Assembly (NCBI RefSeq): GCF_013336795.1 | Contig: NZ_JAAFZT010000022.1 | Span: 129,995 to 190,768, forward strand | Length of the DNA stretch: 60,774 nucleotides | DNA from: Alteripontixanthobacter muriae | GTDB lineage: Bacteria > Pseudomonadota > Alphaproteobacteria > Sphingomonadales > Sphingomonadaceae | Direction of reading: 5' to 3' | Shown: positions 1-8,297 of the stretch, piece by piece | Layout of the letters: each line of letters begins with the position of its first letter | Position numbering within the stretch: the stretch's first letter is position 1 | Position numbers and translations under genes: made by a program | Notes under the pieces: model-generated | Database searches by the model: none | Told to the model about the DNA's origin: nothing | The model's input: the letters and a program-made list of their open reading frames with translations, nothing else

Positions 1-84
1 CCCGTTTTCCTACATTTCAAAGATTATCGTGGCACCTTGGCGAAAGGTGCAGGGCGCAGAGGTTTAGGTTTGCGCCGCGCAGAG

Positions 85-120
85 AAAAGGGGCGCGTTCC
101 TTTCAGAACACGCCCCTTTA
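85..120 (-). terminator. Rho-independent terminator of the rpsF-rpsR-rplI operon
   Basis: Read on the minus strand, a GC-rich stem (AAGGGGCGTGTTC pairing with GAACGCGCCCCTT, one mismatch) closes a six-base loop and is followed by TTTTCTCT. It lies about 20 bases past the rplI stop codon, where an operon terminator is expected. The 80 or so bases further left hold no gene I can support. Confidence 0.75.
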
Positions 121-141
121 TCTGGTCAGAAGCACAGATTC

Positions 142-768
142 TCAGGCGTTCTCGCCGCCCTCGGCCGCTTCGGCTTCGTCATTGCCTTCCAGCATGTCGG
201 CAGGAATCTCGCCCGGTTCGAGCGTGCGATCCTGTTCTTCCGTGAAGCCTTCCGCCTGGTCGCGGGTTTCTTCGAACATCTGTGCCATGACGTCGACGCC
301 CTGGCTCTGCAGTTCGGCTTCGTCTTCGGAACGTGCAACGTTTGCTTTCACAGTCACATGCACTTCGGGGTGAAGATCGATGCGGACTTCATGGATGCCG
401 AGCGACTTGATCGGGTTACCCATGATGACCTGCTTCTTGTCGATCTCGTGACCCTTTTCGGCCAGACCCGACACGATGTCGCGGACGTTTACGGAACCGT
501 ACAGCTGGCCGGTATTGGACGAAGCGCGGATCAGGACGATTTCGGTCCCGTCGACGTTTTCGCCCTGCTTTTCGGCTTCGCTGCGGCGTTCGGCGTTCTC
601 GGCTTCAAGGCGGCCTCGGTTGGCTTCGAACACCTTCTTGTTGGCTTCGTTGGCGCGCAAGGCCTTCTTCTGCGGAAGCAGGAAGTTGCGGGCGTAACCG
701 TCACGAACCGTGACGACGTCGCCGATGCTGCCGAGCTTTTCGATCCTTTGCAGGAGGATGATATCCAT
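142..768 (-). CDS. rplI: 50S ribosomal protein L9
   Basis: Large-subunit protein that binds 23S rRNA through its N-terminal domain. The start [19 protein letters not shown] and the following glycine- and lysine-rich segment match the bL9 N-domain, and residues about 60-148 form the linker helix and C-domain. At 208 aa it is some 60 residues longer than the E. coli protein because of an acidic Glu/Asp-rich tail from about residue 150, which I associate with alphaproteobacterial L9. A strong AGGAGG lies 7-8 bases before the ATG. It is the last gene of rpsF-rpsR-rplI, 13 bases after rpsR and just ahead of the terminator. Confidence 0.97.
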   Translation of the reverse strand: MDIILLQRIEKLGSIGDVVTVRDGYARNFLLPQKKALRANEANKKVFEANRGRLEAENAERRSEAEKQGENVDGTEIVLIRASSNTGQLYGSVNVRDIVSGLAEKGHEIDKKQVIMGNPIKSLGIHEVRIDLHPEVHVTVKANVARSEDEAELQSQGVDVMAQMFEETRDQAEGFTEEQDRTLEPGEIPADMLEGNDEAEAAEGGENA

Positions 769-781
769 GGAACTTTCCTCC

Positions 782-1006
782 TTACTTCACGATGTAGGGC
801 AAGAGGCCGATGTGGCGCGAACGTTTGATCGCCTTGGCGAGTTCGCGCTGCTTCTTGGCCGAAACTGCGGTGATGCGCGACGGAACGATCTTGCCGCGTT
901 CGGACATGAAGCCCTGCAGCAGGCGCACGTCCTTGTAATCGATGGCGGGCGCATTCTTGCCCGAAAAGGGGCACGACTTGCGGCGGCGGAAAAACGGACG
1001 GGCCAT
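782..1006 (-). CDS. rpsR: 30S ribosomal protein S18
   Basis: Small-subunit protein that pairs with S6 on the 16S rRNA platform. The 74-aa product has the usual length, the basic N-terminus [14 protein letters not shown] and the conserved segments [20 protein letters not shown]-like (here GKIVPSRIT) and [11 protein letters not shown]. Its ATG overlaps the rpsF TGA by one base (TGATG), so translation is probably coupled. The ribosome site GAGGAG lies inside the end of rpsF. The rpsF-rpsR-rplI order is the standard bacterial arrangement. Confidence 0.97.
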   Translation of the reverse strand: MARPFFRRRKSCPFSGKNAPAIDYKDVRLLQGFMSERGKIVPSRITAVSAKKQRELAKAIKRSRHIGLLPYIVK

Positions 1007-1371
1007 CAGTTACGCTCCTCACGGTCGCTGCGACGCTTACGTTCGCGGTCGTTCTTGCGCATCATCACGGACGGGCCGTCTTCATGCTCGTCAACGCGGA
1101 TCGTCATGTAGCGGATCACGTCTTCGTTGATGCGCGTCTGGCGTTCGAGTTCCTCAACGACGGCGCCGGGGCCCTCGATATTGAGCATCACGAAATGCGC
1201 CTTGCGGTTGCGGTCGATCTTGTAAGCGAGATTCTTCAGGCCCCAGGTTTCCGTCTTGGTAACCTTGCCGTCATTCGCTTCGATAATTTCGGTGGCTGTC
1301 GAGGCCAGCGCATCGACCTGAGCCTGGCTCAGATCCTGACGCGCGAGAAAGACATGCTCGTAAAGAGGCAT
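1006..1371 (-). CDS. rpsF: 30S ribosomal protein S6
   Basis: Small-subunit platform protein that forms a heterodimer with S18. It starts [16 protein letters not shown] and contains the conserved LKNLAYKI and HFVMLNIEG segments, followed by the motif [15 protein letters not shown]. The basic, charged C-terminus ([17 protein letters not shown]) is a common alphaproteobacterial extension. It is the first gene of the operon. The promoter should lie in the 220-base gap shared with the divergent DUF808 gene. Known S6 autoregulation acts at the S6-S18 junction in other bacteria; I see no clear motif for it here. Confidence 0.97.
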   Translation of the reverse strand: MPLYEHVFLARQDLSQAQVDALASTATEIIEANDGKVTKTETWGLKNLAYKIDRNRKAHFVMLNIEGPGAVVEELERQTRINEDVIRYMTIRVDEHEDGPSVMMRKNDRERKRRSDREERN

Positions 1372-1591
1372 GCTCCAATTCCTTCACACTGTAATGCCGA
1401 TCGCTGGCTGATCCGCGGGATTGCGGGGCCCCTCCGGCTTTCTTGGCTGCGCACCAACGGCGGCAGTGCCGTGTCCCTTAGCGGATTGCTGCGAGATGGC
1501 AAGCGCGCCTTAAGGCTTGCCAGCATGTGCACGCCTGCGCAAAAGGGCGCGCATTCAAGCGCCGCAACGCCGGCGAAACGGGGAGAATGAA
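1372..1591. promoter_or_regulatory. Divergent intergenic region with a perfect 7-bp inverted repeat
   Basis: This 220-base gap separates rpsF (leftward) from the DUF808 gene (rightward) and must hold both promoters, although I cannot place convincing -35/-10 boxes. It contains a perfect inverted repeat, GGCAAGC at 1498-1504 and GCTTGCC at 1515-1521, with a 10-base loop. There is no T-run, so it is not an obvious terminator and may be an operator or chance. Confidence 0.35.
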
Positions 1592-2539
1592 GTGCCGGGT
1601 GGTTTGGTAGCCTTGCTTGACGACGTGTCGATCATCGCCCGCACGGCGGCAGCGTCGGTTGATGATATCAGCGTGGCTGCCGGGCGCGCGGGCACGAAAG
1701 CGGCAGGCGTGGTTATCGACGATGCCGCAGTCACGCCGTCCTACGTCACCGGGCTTTCGCCAGCACGCGAATTGCCGATTATCTGGCGCATCACAAAGGG
1801 CAGCTTCAAGAACAAGCTGCTGGTGCTGCTGCCGATCGCCCTCCTGCTCAGCTATTTCCTGCCTTGGGCGATCACTCCTATCCTGATGCTGGGCGGTGCC
1901 TACCTGTCCTACGAGGGCGCGGAAAAGGTAATGGAGAAGCTGGGCGGCGCAAAGCACGGCAAGACCTTGGGTGACGAGATCGATGACCCGGTCGCCTTCG
2001 AGGAACAGCGCGTTTCGGGCGCCATACGCACCGATCTGATCCTGTCGGCCGAGATCATGGCCATTACCCTGAACGAAGTATCGGCCGAAACCCTGGTCAC
2101 GCGCGCGGGCGTTCTGGCCGTAGTCGGCATTCTGATAACGGTTGTCGTTTACGGAGCGGTCGCGCTCATCGTTAAAATGGACGATTTTGGCCTCCACCTG
2201 GCGCAGAAGCGCTCCGCCGCTTCACAGAAATTCGGGCGCTTTCTCGTGGCAGCGATGCCGCACCTGCTGACGCTGCTCTCCTTCGTAGGCACTATCGCCA
2301 TGTTGTGGGTCGGCGGCGGGATAATCCTGCACGGACTGGCGGAGCTTGGACTCGCCGGTCCAGAGCATTTCGTGGAAGGATTGCAGCATGGTGTCGCCGA
2401 GATGGCAGGCGCGCTCGGCGGAGTTCTTGGTTGGCTGACCTATGCGATTGCCTCGGCACTGGTCGGGTTGGTGCTCGGCTTCATCCTGGCATTAACGCTC
2501 CACCCGGTAATGGAGAAATTCACGGGCGAGGCGCATTGA
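1592..2539 (+). CDS. DUF808 family inner-membrane protein (YedI-like)
   Basis: Integral membrane protein of unknown function. The N-terminus VPGGLVALLDDVSIIA, the repeated 'DD' turns (DDISVAAGRAGTKAAGVVIDDAAVTP) and several hydrophobic spans spread over residues about 70-300 match the DUF808/YedI family. I chose the GTG at 1592, giving 315 aa, because GGGGAGA stands 6-7 bases before it and the family starts at this PGGL(V/F)ALLDD segment. An upstream ATG at 1517 would add 25 residues rich in Arg that look non-native. It is divergent from the ribosomal operon and convergent with the zinc-ribbon gene. Confidence 0.85.
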   Translation: MPGGLVALLDDVSIIARTAAASVDDISVAAGRAGTKAAGVVIDDAAVTPSYVTGLSPARELPIIWRITKGSFKNKLLVLLPIALLLSYFLPWAITPILMLGGAYLSYEGAEKVMEKLGGAKHGKTLGDEIDDPVAFEEQRVSGAIRTDLILSAEIMAITLNEVSAETLVTRAGVLAVVGILITVVVYGAVALIVKMDDFGLHLAQKRSAASQKFGRFLVAAMPHLLTLLSFVGTIAMLWVGGGIILHGLAELGLAGPEHFVEGLQHGVAEMAGALGGVLGWLTYAIASALVGLVLGFILALTLHPVMEKFTGEAH

Positions 2540-2558
2540 ACGCCTTTCGTAGGACTGA

Positions 2559-2834
2559 TCATTCGGCTTTAGGAAGATCCAGCCCGCAGCGGCTGCAATG
2601 GCGGTTAGGCCACGGCAGCATGATGTACTTGCGGAAGAAAAGATTGCTGCCGCAGCGGGGGCAGTTGAACGTCAAGATCCGGCGATTCAGGACGACGAGA
2701 ACTACGATGACCCCTGCGAATGCCAGCGTCGAATGGCCGAAGAACTGATCGACGATGACGATGAACAGGCAGCCGAACAGGACATTGCCGATCATCGCCC
2801 ACGCGTGGCGTCTTGCCTGCTGGTAGACGTTCAC
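2559..2834 (-). CDS. Small membrane protein with C-terminal zinc ribbon
   Basis: A 91-aa protein with two hydrophobic spans (about residues 12-30 and 36-50) followed by a cytoplasmic-type zinc ribbon, CPRCG at about 58-62 and CSRCG at about 80-84. I do not recognise a named family. The GTG start at 2834 shares bases with the TGA stop of the upstream Mur ligase gene (GTGA overlap), so the two are very likely translationally coupled. That suggests a role in the same envelope process, but this is inference from position only. A longer reading in this frame runs into the ligase gene and has a non-native Arg/Ala composition there, so I reject it. Confidence 0.75.
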   Translation of the reverse strand: MNVYQQARRHAWAMIGNVLFGCLFIVIVDQFFGHSTLAFAGVIVVLVVLNRRILTFNCPRCGSNLFFRKYIMLPWPNRHCSRCGLDLPKAE

Positions 2835-4300
2835 GAAAGGCGGGCCAGAAGGTCTTTCGCGAAGTCCGTCAAGGTGTCGTCGCGTGCGCCCATGACCACA
2901 ATGCGGTCGCCCGGTCCCGCGATCTGTATCAGCCGGTCGGCCACGGATTTGCGTTCGGGTAGATAGATCGCCTCCACACCATTTCCGGCGTGCTTTTCGA
3001 CCAGGCGCACGATCCGCTCGCTTCCTTCGCTGCGATCGACGGTGCCGCCATGATAGACCGGGTCGGAGAAGATGGCCACGTCGCCGGTCTCCAGTTCCCG
3101 GGCGAAGGTTTCGGCCAGTTCGTCGCCCATCTGGCGCAATGGCCCGTATCCGTGGGGCTGGAAGAAGGCGAGCACACGCCCCGGCTGGGCGCGCAGAGTG
3201 CGAAGCGTTGCCGCGCATTTTTCAGGATTATGCCCGAAATCATCGATGATCGTAATAGCCGAATGGGTAGTGCCGATGACGTCGAACCGGCGTGACAGGC
3301 CTGCAAAGCGGGCGAGTGAATCAACGGCATCCGCCAGCGGCACGCCCGCAACCCCGGCCGACGCTATGGCAGCCATTGCGTTGGCGAGATTATGGCGGCC
3401 CGGCATGTTGAGAACGAGGTGAGCGCTCGTGCCTGCCCGGCGGTCCGTCACATCGGCTTCAATGGAGGAACGCTTTTCAACGATAGTGCCCCTTTCGGCC
3501 AGCACGGTCGCGCAGCCATTTTCCACTCCGAAGCTCGTCGCCTCCTGCGCGCGGTGGATGAGGCGGAAGGCCTCGTCATCGTCCGCATTGACGACGGCGT
3601 GATCGGATGCGGCCAGATAATCACCGAACAGGCCGCGCAACTCGTCCATGCTCTTGTGGTCGAGGCTGACATTGAGAAGTACGCCGATCGCGGGCCGGTA
3701 CAGCGCGATGGAGCCGTCGCTTTCATCGACCTCGCTGACGAACATAGCTTTCGCCATGTCTTCCGCAATGCGGGCGCTGGCGTAAGGATGATCCGCGGTC
3801 TGGAAGTTTTTCATCACCGCGCCGTTCATCACGGTCGGATCCTTGCCGTTGTCGGCGAGTATCCACCCAAGCATCGCCGTCACGGTCGATTTTCCGCTGG
3901 TCCCGCCGATCGCAATCGCGGTGTCGCTGTCGTTGAACAGGGCGGCGAGCAGTTCGGCGCGGCTCAACCGGCGGCATCCGAGTTCATTAGCGCGGGCGAC
4001 CTCGGGTACGCTGTCCTCGACCGCAGCGGAGGCGATCAGGACCTGGCTCCTGTCAACTATTCCGCTGCCGTCTTGCGGGTGCAGTTCGAAGCCCTGGCGT
4101 TCCAGCGCTGCAAACTTTTGCGGCGAGCGGCCCTGGTCGAAACTGCGGTCTGATCCTGCGACTTCGGCCCCGCGCGCCTTCAGGATCTGGGCCAGCGGCA
4201 GCATGCCCGACCCGCCGATGCCGCAGAAGAACCACGGTTGGCCCGTCAGGTCGCGGGTTGGATCGGGAGGGCTTGTCAGGGTCGTCTCGCTATCGCTCAT
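2831..4300 (-). CDS. MurC/Mpl-type Mur ligase
   Basis: ATP-dependent ligase that joins an amino acid or peptide to a UDP-N-acetylmuramate-type substrate. The 489-aa product has the N-terminal dinucleotide-like loop FCGIGGSGM (24-32), the P-loop GTSGKST (133-139), the acidic motif SEVDESDGS (189-197), the central-domain GRHNLANAMAAI (301-312) and a C-domain DDFGHNPEKC (353-362) with FFQPHGYGP. These fit the MurC/Mpl branch, but the P-loop (TSGKS rather than THGKT) and DDFGHN differ from both as I remember them. Mpl, which reloads recycled tripeptide, is the likelier role because the LD-carboxypeptidase lies next to it. The MSDSETT start was chosen because upstream codons lie in the divergent gene. 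Confidence 0.8.
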   Translation of the reverse strand: MSDSETTLTSPPDPTRDLTGQPWFFCGIGGSGMLPLAQILKARGAEVAGSDRSFDQGRSPQKFAALERQGFELHPQDGSGIVDRSQVLIASAAVEDSVPEVARANELGCRRLSRAELLAALFNDSDTAIAIGGTSGKSTVTAMLGWILADNGKDPTVMNGAVMKNFQTADHPYASARIAEDMAKAMFVSEVDESDGSIALYRPAIGVLLNVSLDHKSMDELRGLFGDYLAASDHAVVNADDDEAFRLIHRAQEATSFGVENGCATVLAERGTIVEKRSSIEADVTDRRAGTSAHLVLNMPGRHNLANAMAAIASAGVAGVPLADAVDSLARFAGLSRRFDVIGTTHSAITIIDDFGHNPEKCAATLRTLRAQPGRVLAFFQPHGYGPLRQMGDELAETFARELETGDVAIFSDPVYHGGTVDRSEGSERIVRLVEKHAGNGVEAIYLPERKSVADRLIQIAGPGDRIVVMGARDDTLTDFAKDLLARLS

Positions 4301-4378
4301 ACCGCTCTGCCTATTCAAGGGGTGATGGATTGGCAATGAATGGTGACGCTCATCGTGCCGCGCGCTAGGGCAGGGCAC

Positions 4379-5209
4379 ATGACACGCATCGCCATCTGCG
4401 CCCCTGCCACCCCGATCGACCGCGAAGTGGCCGCCGCCGTGACGGAGCTTGCAGCGCGGGAATTTCCCGGCCTCGTGCTCGCGTTTCACGAGCAGTGCTT
4501 TTCCGAAGACGGTCACTTCGCAGGCCACGACGGCGAGAGGCTGGCAGCGCTGCTGGATTGTGCCACCGATGGCGCGACAGATGCGGTGTGGTTCGCCAAG
4601 GGAGGCTACGGGTCCAACAGGATTGCGCCCGATGCGGTTGCGCATTTACAGGCCATGGACCTGCGCATGCCCTTCTTCGGCTATTCGGATTGCGGCTATC
4701 TGCACGCGGCATTCGCGCGGCATGGCATTGGCAGGGCGGTGCACGGACCGATGCCGGTCGACGTGAGGCGGGGCGGGGGCGCGGAAGCGGTGCGCCGGGC
4801 ACTCGGCTGGTTTGCCGGTGACAGCGAAGGTGTCGAAACTTCCGCCGGAGGTGGCAACCCGGTGGTCGCTTTCAATCTGACGACCCTGGCGATGTTGTGC
4901 GGCACGCCGCTCATGCCCGATCTTGCCGGAGTCGAGGTAATGGTCGAGGAAGTGGGCGAGCATCTCTATGCCATCGACCGCCTGTTCTTTCATGTGACAG
5001 CGCATCTTCAAGGCGTTGCGGGCCTGCGCGTGGGCCGCTTCGGTGCGGTGCCTGAAAACGATCGCCCGTTCGGATTGGAGCCGATCGACATCGCCCGGCA
5101 CTGGTGCGTAAAGAGCGGCATCCCCTTTCTCGGCAGTGCCGACATCGGGCATGATGCCGCCAACAGGATCGTGCCCTTTACTCTTGCGGCAGCCCCGGCG
5201 AGGTCATAG
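4379..5209 (+). CDS. ldcA: LD-carboxypeptidase (peptidase family S66, LdcA/MccF type)
   Basis: Cytoplasmic serine peptidase. S66 LD-carboxypeptidases cut the terminal D-Ala from murein tetrapeptides to give tripeptides during cell-wall recycling. The 276-aa product shows KGGYGSNRI (about 74-82), the nucleophile motif GYSD with Ser103, the catalytic Glu in VEEVGEHLYAIDR (about 189-201) and the catalytic His258 in IGHDAANRIVPF. MTRIAICAP at 4379 is the family N-terminus, preceded by AGGGCAGGG. It is divergent from the Mur ligase gene. MccF immunity proteins share this fold, so the substrate is not proven. Confidence 0.87.
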   Translation: MTRIAICAPATPIDREVAAAVTELAAREFPGLVLAFHEQCFSEDGHFAGHDGERLAALLDCATDGATDAVWFAKGGYGSNRIAPDAVAHLQAMDLRMPFFGYSDCGYLHAAFARHGIGRAVHGPMPVDVRRGGGAEAVRRALGWFAGDSEGVETSAGGGNPVVAFNLTTLAMLCGTPLMPDLAGVEVMVEEVGEHLYAIDRLFFHVTAHLQGVAGLRVGRFGAVPENDRPFGLEPIDIARHWCVKSGIPFLGSADIGHDAANRIVPFTLAAAPARS

Positions 5210-5245
5210 GCCGCTCACCCGCCGAAAAGCGAACAGGAGCCAATT

Positions 5246-6181
5246 ATGCGTGCGTTTATTTTCCCGGGTCAGGGCAGCCAGAAGGTCGGCATGGGCAGCG
5301 AACTCGCCGCTGCCAGCCGCATCGCGCGCGAGGTGTTCGAGGAAGTGAACGACGCACTCGGGACCGACCTGGCGCGGATCATGCGCGAGGGGCCTGACGA
5401 AACGCTGATGCTGACCGAAAACGCGCAGCCGGCAATCATGGCGAATTCAATTGCCGTCCTGCGCGTGCTGGAGATCGACGGCGGTATTGCGCTGGCGGAC
5501 AAGGCGGATGCAGTCGCCGGGCACTCGCTGGGCGAATATACCGCCCTTTGCGCTGCCGGCGCATTCACTCTTGCCGACACGGCGCGGCTGCTGAAGCTGC
5601 GCGGGCAGGCGATGCAGGCGGCGGTGCCGGTAGGCGTCGGCGGCATGTGTGCGCTGCTGGGTGCCGATGTTCAAAAGGCGCAAGGCCTGGCGGATGCAGC
5701 GGCGGAAGGCGAAGTTTGCGAGATTGCCAACGACAATGATCCCTCGCAGGTCGTGCTGTCCGGCCACATCTCAGCAATTGAGCGCGCCGTCGCCATGGCG
5801 AAGGATCACGGCATCAAGCGCGGTGTCATGCTGCCGGTGTCCGCTCCGTTCCATTGCAGCCTGATGCAGCCTGCTGCAGATGCCATGCAGGCAGCGCTCG
5901 AGCGAGTTCCGCCTGCCGCATTCCGGCTGCCGGTCTATGCCAATGTCACGGCGGCGCAGGTGACCGATCCTACCGAAGAAATCGATCTGCTGGTGAAGCA
6001 GGTGACGGGCCGCGTCCGCTGGCGCGAAAGTGTGATCGCCATGCGGTCGGCCGGTGTAGAGCAATTCGTCGAACTCGGCGGAAAGGTGCTTGGCCCGATG
6101 ATCAGTCGGATCGACAAGGATGCCGAGACCATCAGCGTGCAGACCATGGATCATATCGAGGCGCTGGCTCGCGACCTTTAG
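5246..6181 (+). CDS. fabD: Malonyl-CoA:ACP transacylase
   Basis: Moves malonyl from CoA to acyl carrier protein to feed fatty acid elongation. The 311-aa product has the FPGQGSQ motif (6-12), the nucleophile GHSLGEYTAL with Ser94, and the catalytic His203 in APFHCSLM, in the correct order and at the usual length. AGGAG precedes the ATG. fabG follows after 24 bases in the same direction, so they form an operon. acpP and fabF, which often follow, are not present here. Confidence 0.96.
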   Translation: MRAFIFPGQGSQKVGMGSELAAASRIAREVFEEVNDALGTDLARIMREGPDETLMLTENAQPAIMANSIAVLRVLEIDGGIALADKADAVAGHSLGEYTALCAAGAFTLADTARLLKLRGQAMQAAVPVGVGGMCALLGADVQKAQGLADAAAEGEVCEIANDNDPSQVVLSGHISAIERAVAMAKDHGIKRGVMLPVSAPFHCSLMQPAADAMQAALERVPPAAFRLPVYANVTAAQVTDPTEEIDLLVKQVTGRVRWRESVIAMRSAGVEQFVELGGKVLGPMISRIDKDAETISVQTMDHIEALARDL

Positions 6182-6205
6182 AACCTCAAGCGGGAGAGTA
6201 AAATC

Positions 6206-6958
6206 ATGTTCGACCTTACCGGAAAGACCGCGCTCGTCACCGGGGCGAGCGGCGGAATCGGGTCCGAAATCGCGCGCGCACTGGCAAAGCAGGGCGCGCG
6301 ACTTGCACTGTCCGGCTCGAATGCGTCGAAGCTGCGCTCGTTTCGCGAGGAGTTGCAGGACCAGTTCGGCGGCGATCATGTCGAGATTACCTGCGATCTG
6401 TCAAACCGCGACAGCGTCGAGCATCTGGTGCCCGCCACAGTCGACACGCTGGGCAGCATCTCGATTCTGGTGAACAATGCCGGCATCACCCGCGACAATC
6501 TGGCGATGCGAATGAAGGACGAGGAGTGGGACCAGGTTATGCAGATCAATCTGCAGGCCGCTTTCCGCCTCATGCGCGCCGCTGCCCGCCCCATGATGAA
6601 GGCGCGGTTCGGGCGGATCGTTTCTATCACCAGCATCGTGGGTGCGACGGGTAATCCGGGCCAGATGAATTACGCCGCCGCAAAGGCCGGGCTGACCGGC
6701 ATGTCCAAGAGCCTGGCGCAGGAACTGGCCACACGCGGCGTGACCGTGAATTGCGTGGCGCCAGGCTTCATCCGCACCGCCATGACCGACGAATTGCCCG
6801 ATACGCAAAAGGAAGCGTTGAATGCGAAGATCCCGATGGGCCGCATGGGCGAGGGCCGCGATATCGGCGCGGCGGTCGCTTATCTCGCGAGTGACGAGGC
6901 TGGCTACGTCACCGGGCAGACCTTGCATGTGAACGGCGGTATGGCGATGCTGGGCTGA
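6206..6958 (+). CDS. fabG: 3-oxoacyl-[ACP] reductase
   Basis: NADPH-dependent short-chain dehydrogenase that reduces 3-oxoacyl-ACP in fatty acid synthesis. The 250-aa product has the cofactor glycines TGASGGIG (12-19), NNAG (about 90-93), Ser143, and the active-site Tyr156-x3-Lys160 in MNYAAAKAG. PGFIRTAMTD and the C-terminal TLHVNGGMAM are typical of FabG rather than of other SDRs. It sits directly after fabD, which supports the assignment. GGGAG precedes the ATG. Confidence 0.95.
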   Translation: MFDLTGKTALVTGASGGIGSEIARALAKQGARLALSGSNASKLRSFREELQDQFGGDHVEITCDLSNRDSVEHLVPATVDTLGSISILVNNAGITRDNLAMRMKDEEWDQVMQINLQAAFRLMRAAARPMMKARFGRIVSITSIVGATGNPGQMNYAAAKAGLTGMSKSLAQELATRGVTVNCVAPGFIRTAMTDELPDTQKEALNAKIPMGRMGEGRDIGAAVAYLASDEAGYVTGQTLHVNGGMAMLG

Positions 6959-7137
6959 ACCGGACCTGTGCCGGGTCGAACGCGCCTTCAGCCCGGGATA
7001 TGCACGGTTTTATCCCCAGCCTATCGGCACCGGCATGTGATGGTTCTTGCCCCAGCGGCCACCCCCGCTAAGGATGGTGCGACAAATTCCGGCGTCCGTG
7101 GGCGAATCCGGCCCCGGGGGCGCATAAGGGGGAAGTA

Positions 7138-8262
7138 ATGAAGGCCACAATCGAACGCGCCACGCTGCTGCGGTGCCTGTCACATGTGCAATCCGTGGTC
7201 GAACGCCGCAACACGATCCCCATCCTGTCAAACGTCCTGATCGACGCGGGCGAGGGGGCATTAAAGGTCATGGCAACCGACCTCGATCTGCAGGTGGTTG
7301 AGAACATGGCGGCCGCATCCGTTGATGCTCCGGGAGCGATCACCGTTTCCGCGCATCTGCTGTTCGACATCGCGCGCAAACTGCCGGAAGGCAGCCAGGT
7401 CAGCCTTGAAGCGGCGGAAAATCGCATGACGGTCAAGGCGGGCCGGAGCCGGTTCTCGCTGCCGACATTGCCGCGTGACGATTTCCCGGTTATCGTGGAA
7501 GGCGACCTTCCGACCAGCTTCGAACTGCCCGCCAAGGTGCTGGCCGAACTGATCGATCGCACCCGCTTCGCCATTTCGACCGAAGAAACCCGCTACTATC
7601 TCAACGGTATCTTCCTGCATGTGTCGGAGGAAGACCGCCCCGTGCTGAAGGCGGCGGCCACGGACGGGCACAGACTTGCCCGCTTTACCCTGCCGCGCCC
7701 CGATGGGGCGGAAGGCATGCCGGACGTTATCGTTCCTCGCAAGGCAGTGGCCGAACTTCGGAAATTGCTCGAGGAAGCGCTGGACGGCAATGTCCAGATC
7801 GACCTTTCGGCCAGCAAGATTCGCTTCACCATGGGCGGGGAGGGCGGCGTCGTGCTCACGTCCAAGCTGATCGACGGGACCTTCCCTGATTACAGCCGCG
7901 TGATCCCCACTGGCAATGACAAGCTGCTCAAGCTGGATCCGAAAAGTTTCTACGAAGGTGTCGACCGGGTCGCCACGATCGCGACCGAGAAGACCCGCGC
8001 CGTCAAGATGGGCCTGGAAGCCGACAAGGTCGTTCTTTCGGTGACGAGCCCCGACAATGGCACCGCAGCCGAAGAAGTGCCTGCGCAATATGCCTCGGAA
8101 GCTTTCGAGATCGGCTTCAACGCCAATTATCTGAAGGACATCCTGGGGCAAATCGATAGCGATACGGTCGAACTGCATCTGGCCGATGCCGGTGCGCCGA
8201 CGCTGATCCGGCAGGACGACAAGAGCGCCGCACTCTACGTCCTGATGCCAATGCGCGTCTGA
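7138..8262 (+). CDS. dnaN: DNA polymerase III beta subunit (sliding clamp)
   Basis: Ring-shaped clamp that tethers DNA polymerase III and many repair proteins to DNA. The 374-aa length, the start MKATIERATLLRCLSHVQSVVERRNTIPILSN-type N-domain, the central KAAATDGHRLA (about 178-188) and the C-terminus ALYVLMPMRV all match the family; the last residues form the clamp's conserved (V/L)MPMR(V/L) end. AGGGGGAAG lies just before the ATG. No dnaA, recF or gyrB lies next to it, so it is detached from the classical dnaA-dnaN order, as is usual in alphaproteobacteria. Confidence 0.97.
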   Translation: MKATIERATLLRCLSHVQSVVERRNTIPILSNVLIDAGEGALKVMATDLDLQVVENMAAASVDAPGAITVSAHLLFDIARKLPEGSQVSLEAAENRMTVKAGRSRFSLPTLPRDDFPVIVEGDLPTSFELPAKVLAELIDRTRFAISTEETRYYLNGIFLHVSEEDRPVLKAAATDGHRLARFTLPRPDGAEGMPDVIVPRKAVAELRKLLEEALDGNVQIDLSASKIRFTMGGEGGVVLTSKLIDGTFPDYSRVIPTGNDKLLKLDPKSFYEGVDRVATIATEKTRAVKMGLEADKVVLSVTSPDNGTAAEEVPAQYASEAFEIGFNANYLKDILGQIDSDTVELHLADAGAPTLIRQDDKSAALYVLMPMRV

Positions 8263-8297
8263 CCGGCGCGGTTTAGACCGGACCCGTTTCGATAAGC

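Noticed and set aside
32-50. Inverted repeat GCACCTT / AAGGTGC resembling the arms of the fprA leader hairpin
   Set aside because: The arms are in the opposite arrangement and there is no T-run or conserved context; a 7-mer match can occur by chance.
7010-7018. TTATCCCCA, one mismatch from a DnaA box, upstream of dnaN
   Set aside because: A single imperfect site with no cluster, no AT-rich element and no dnaA nearby is not evidence for an origin or for DnaA control.
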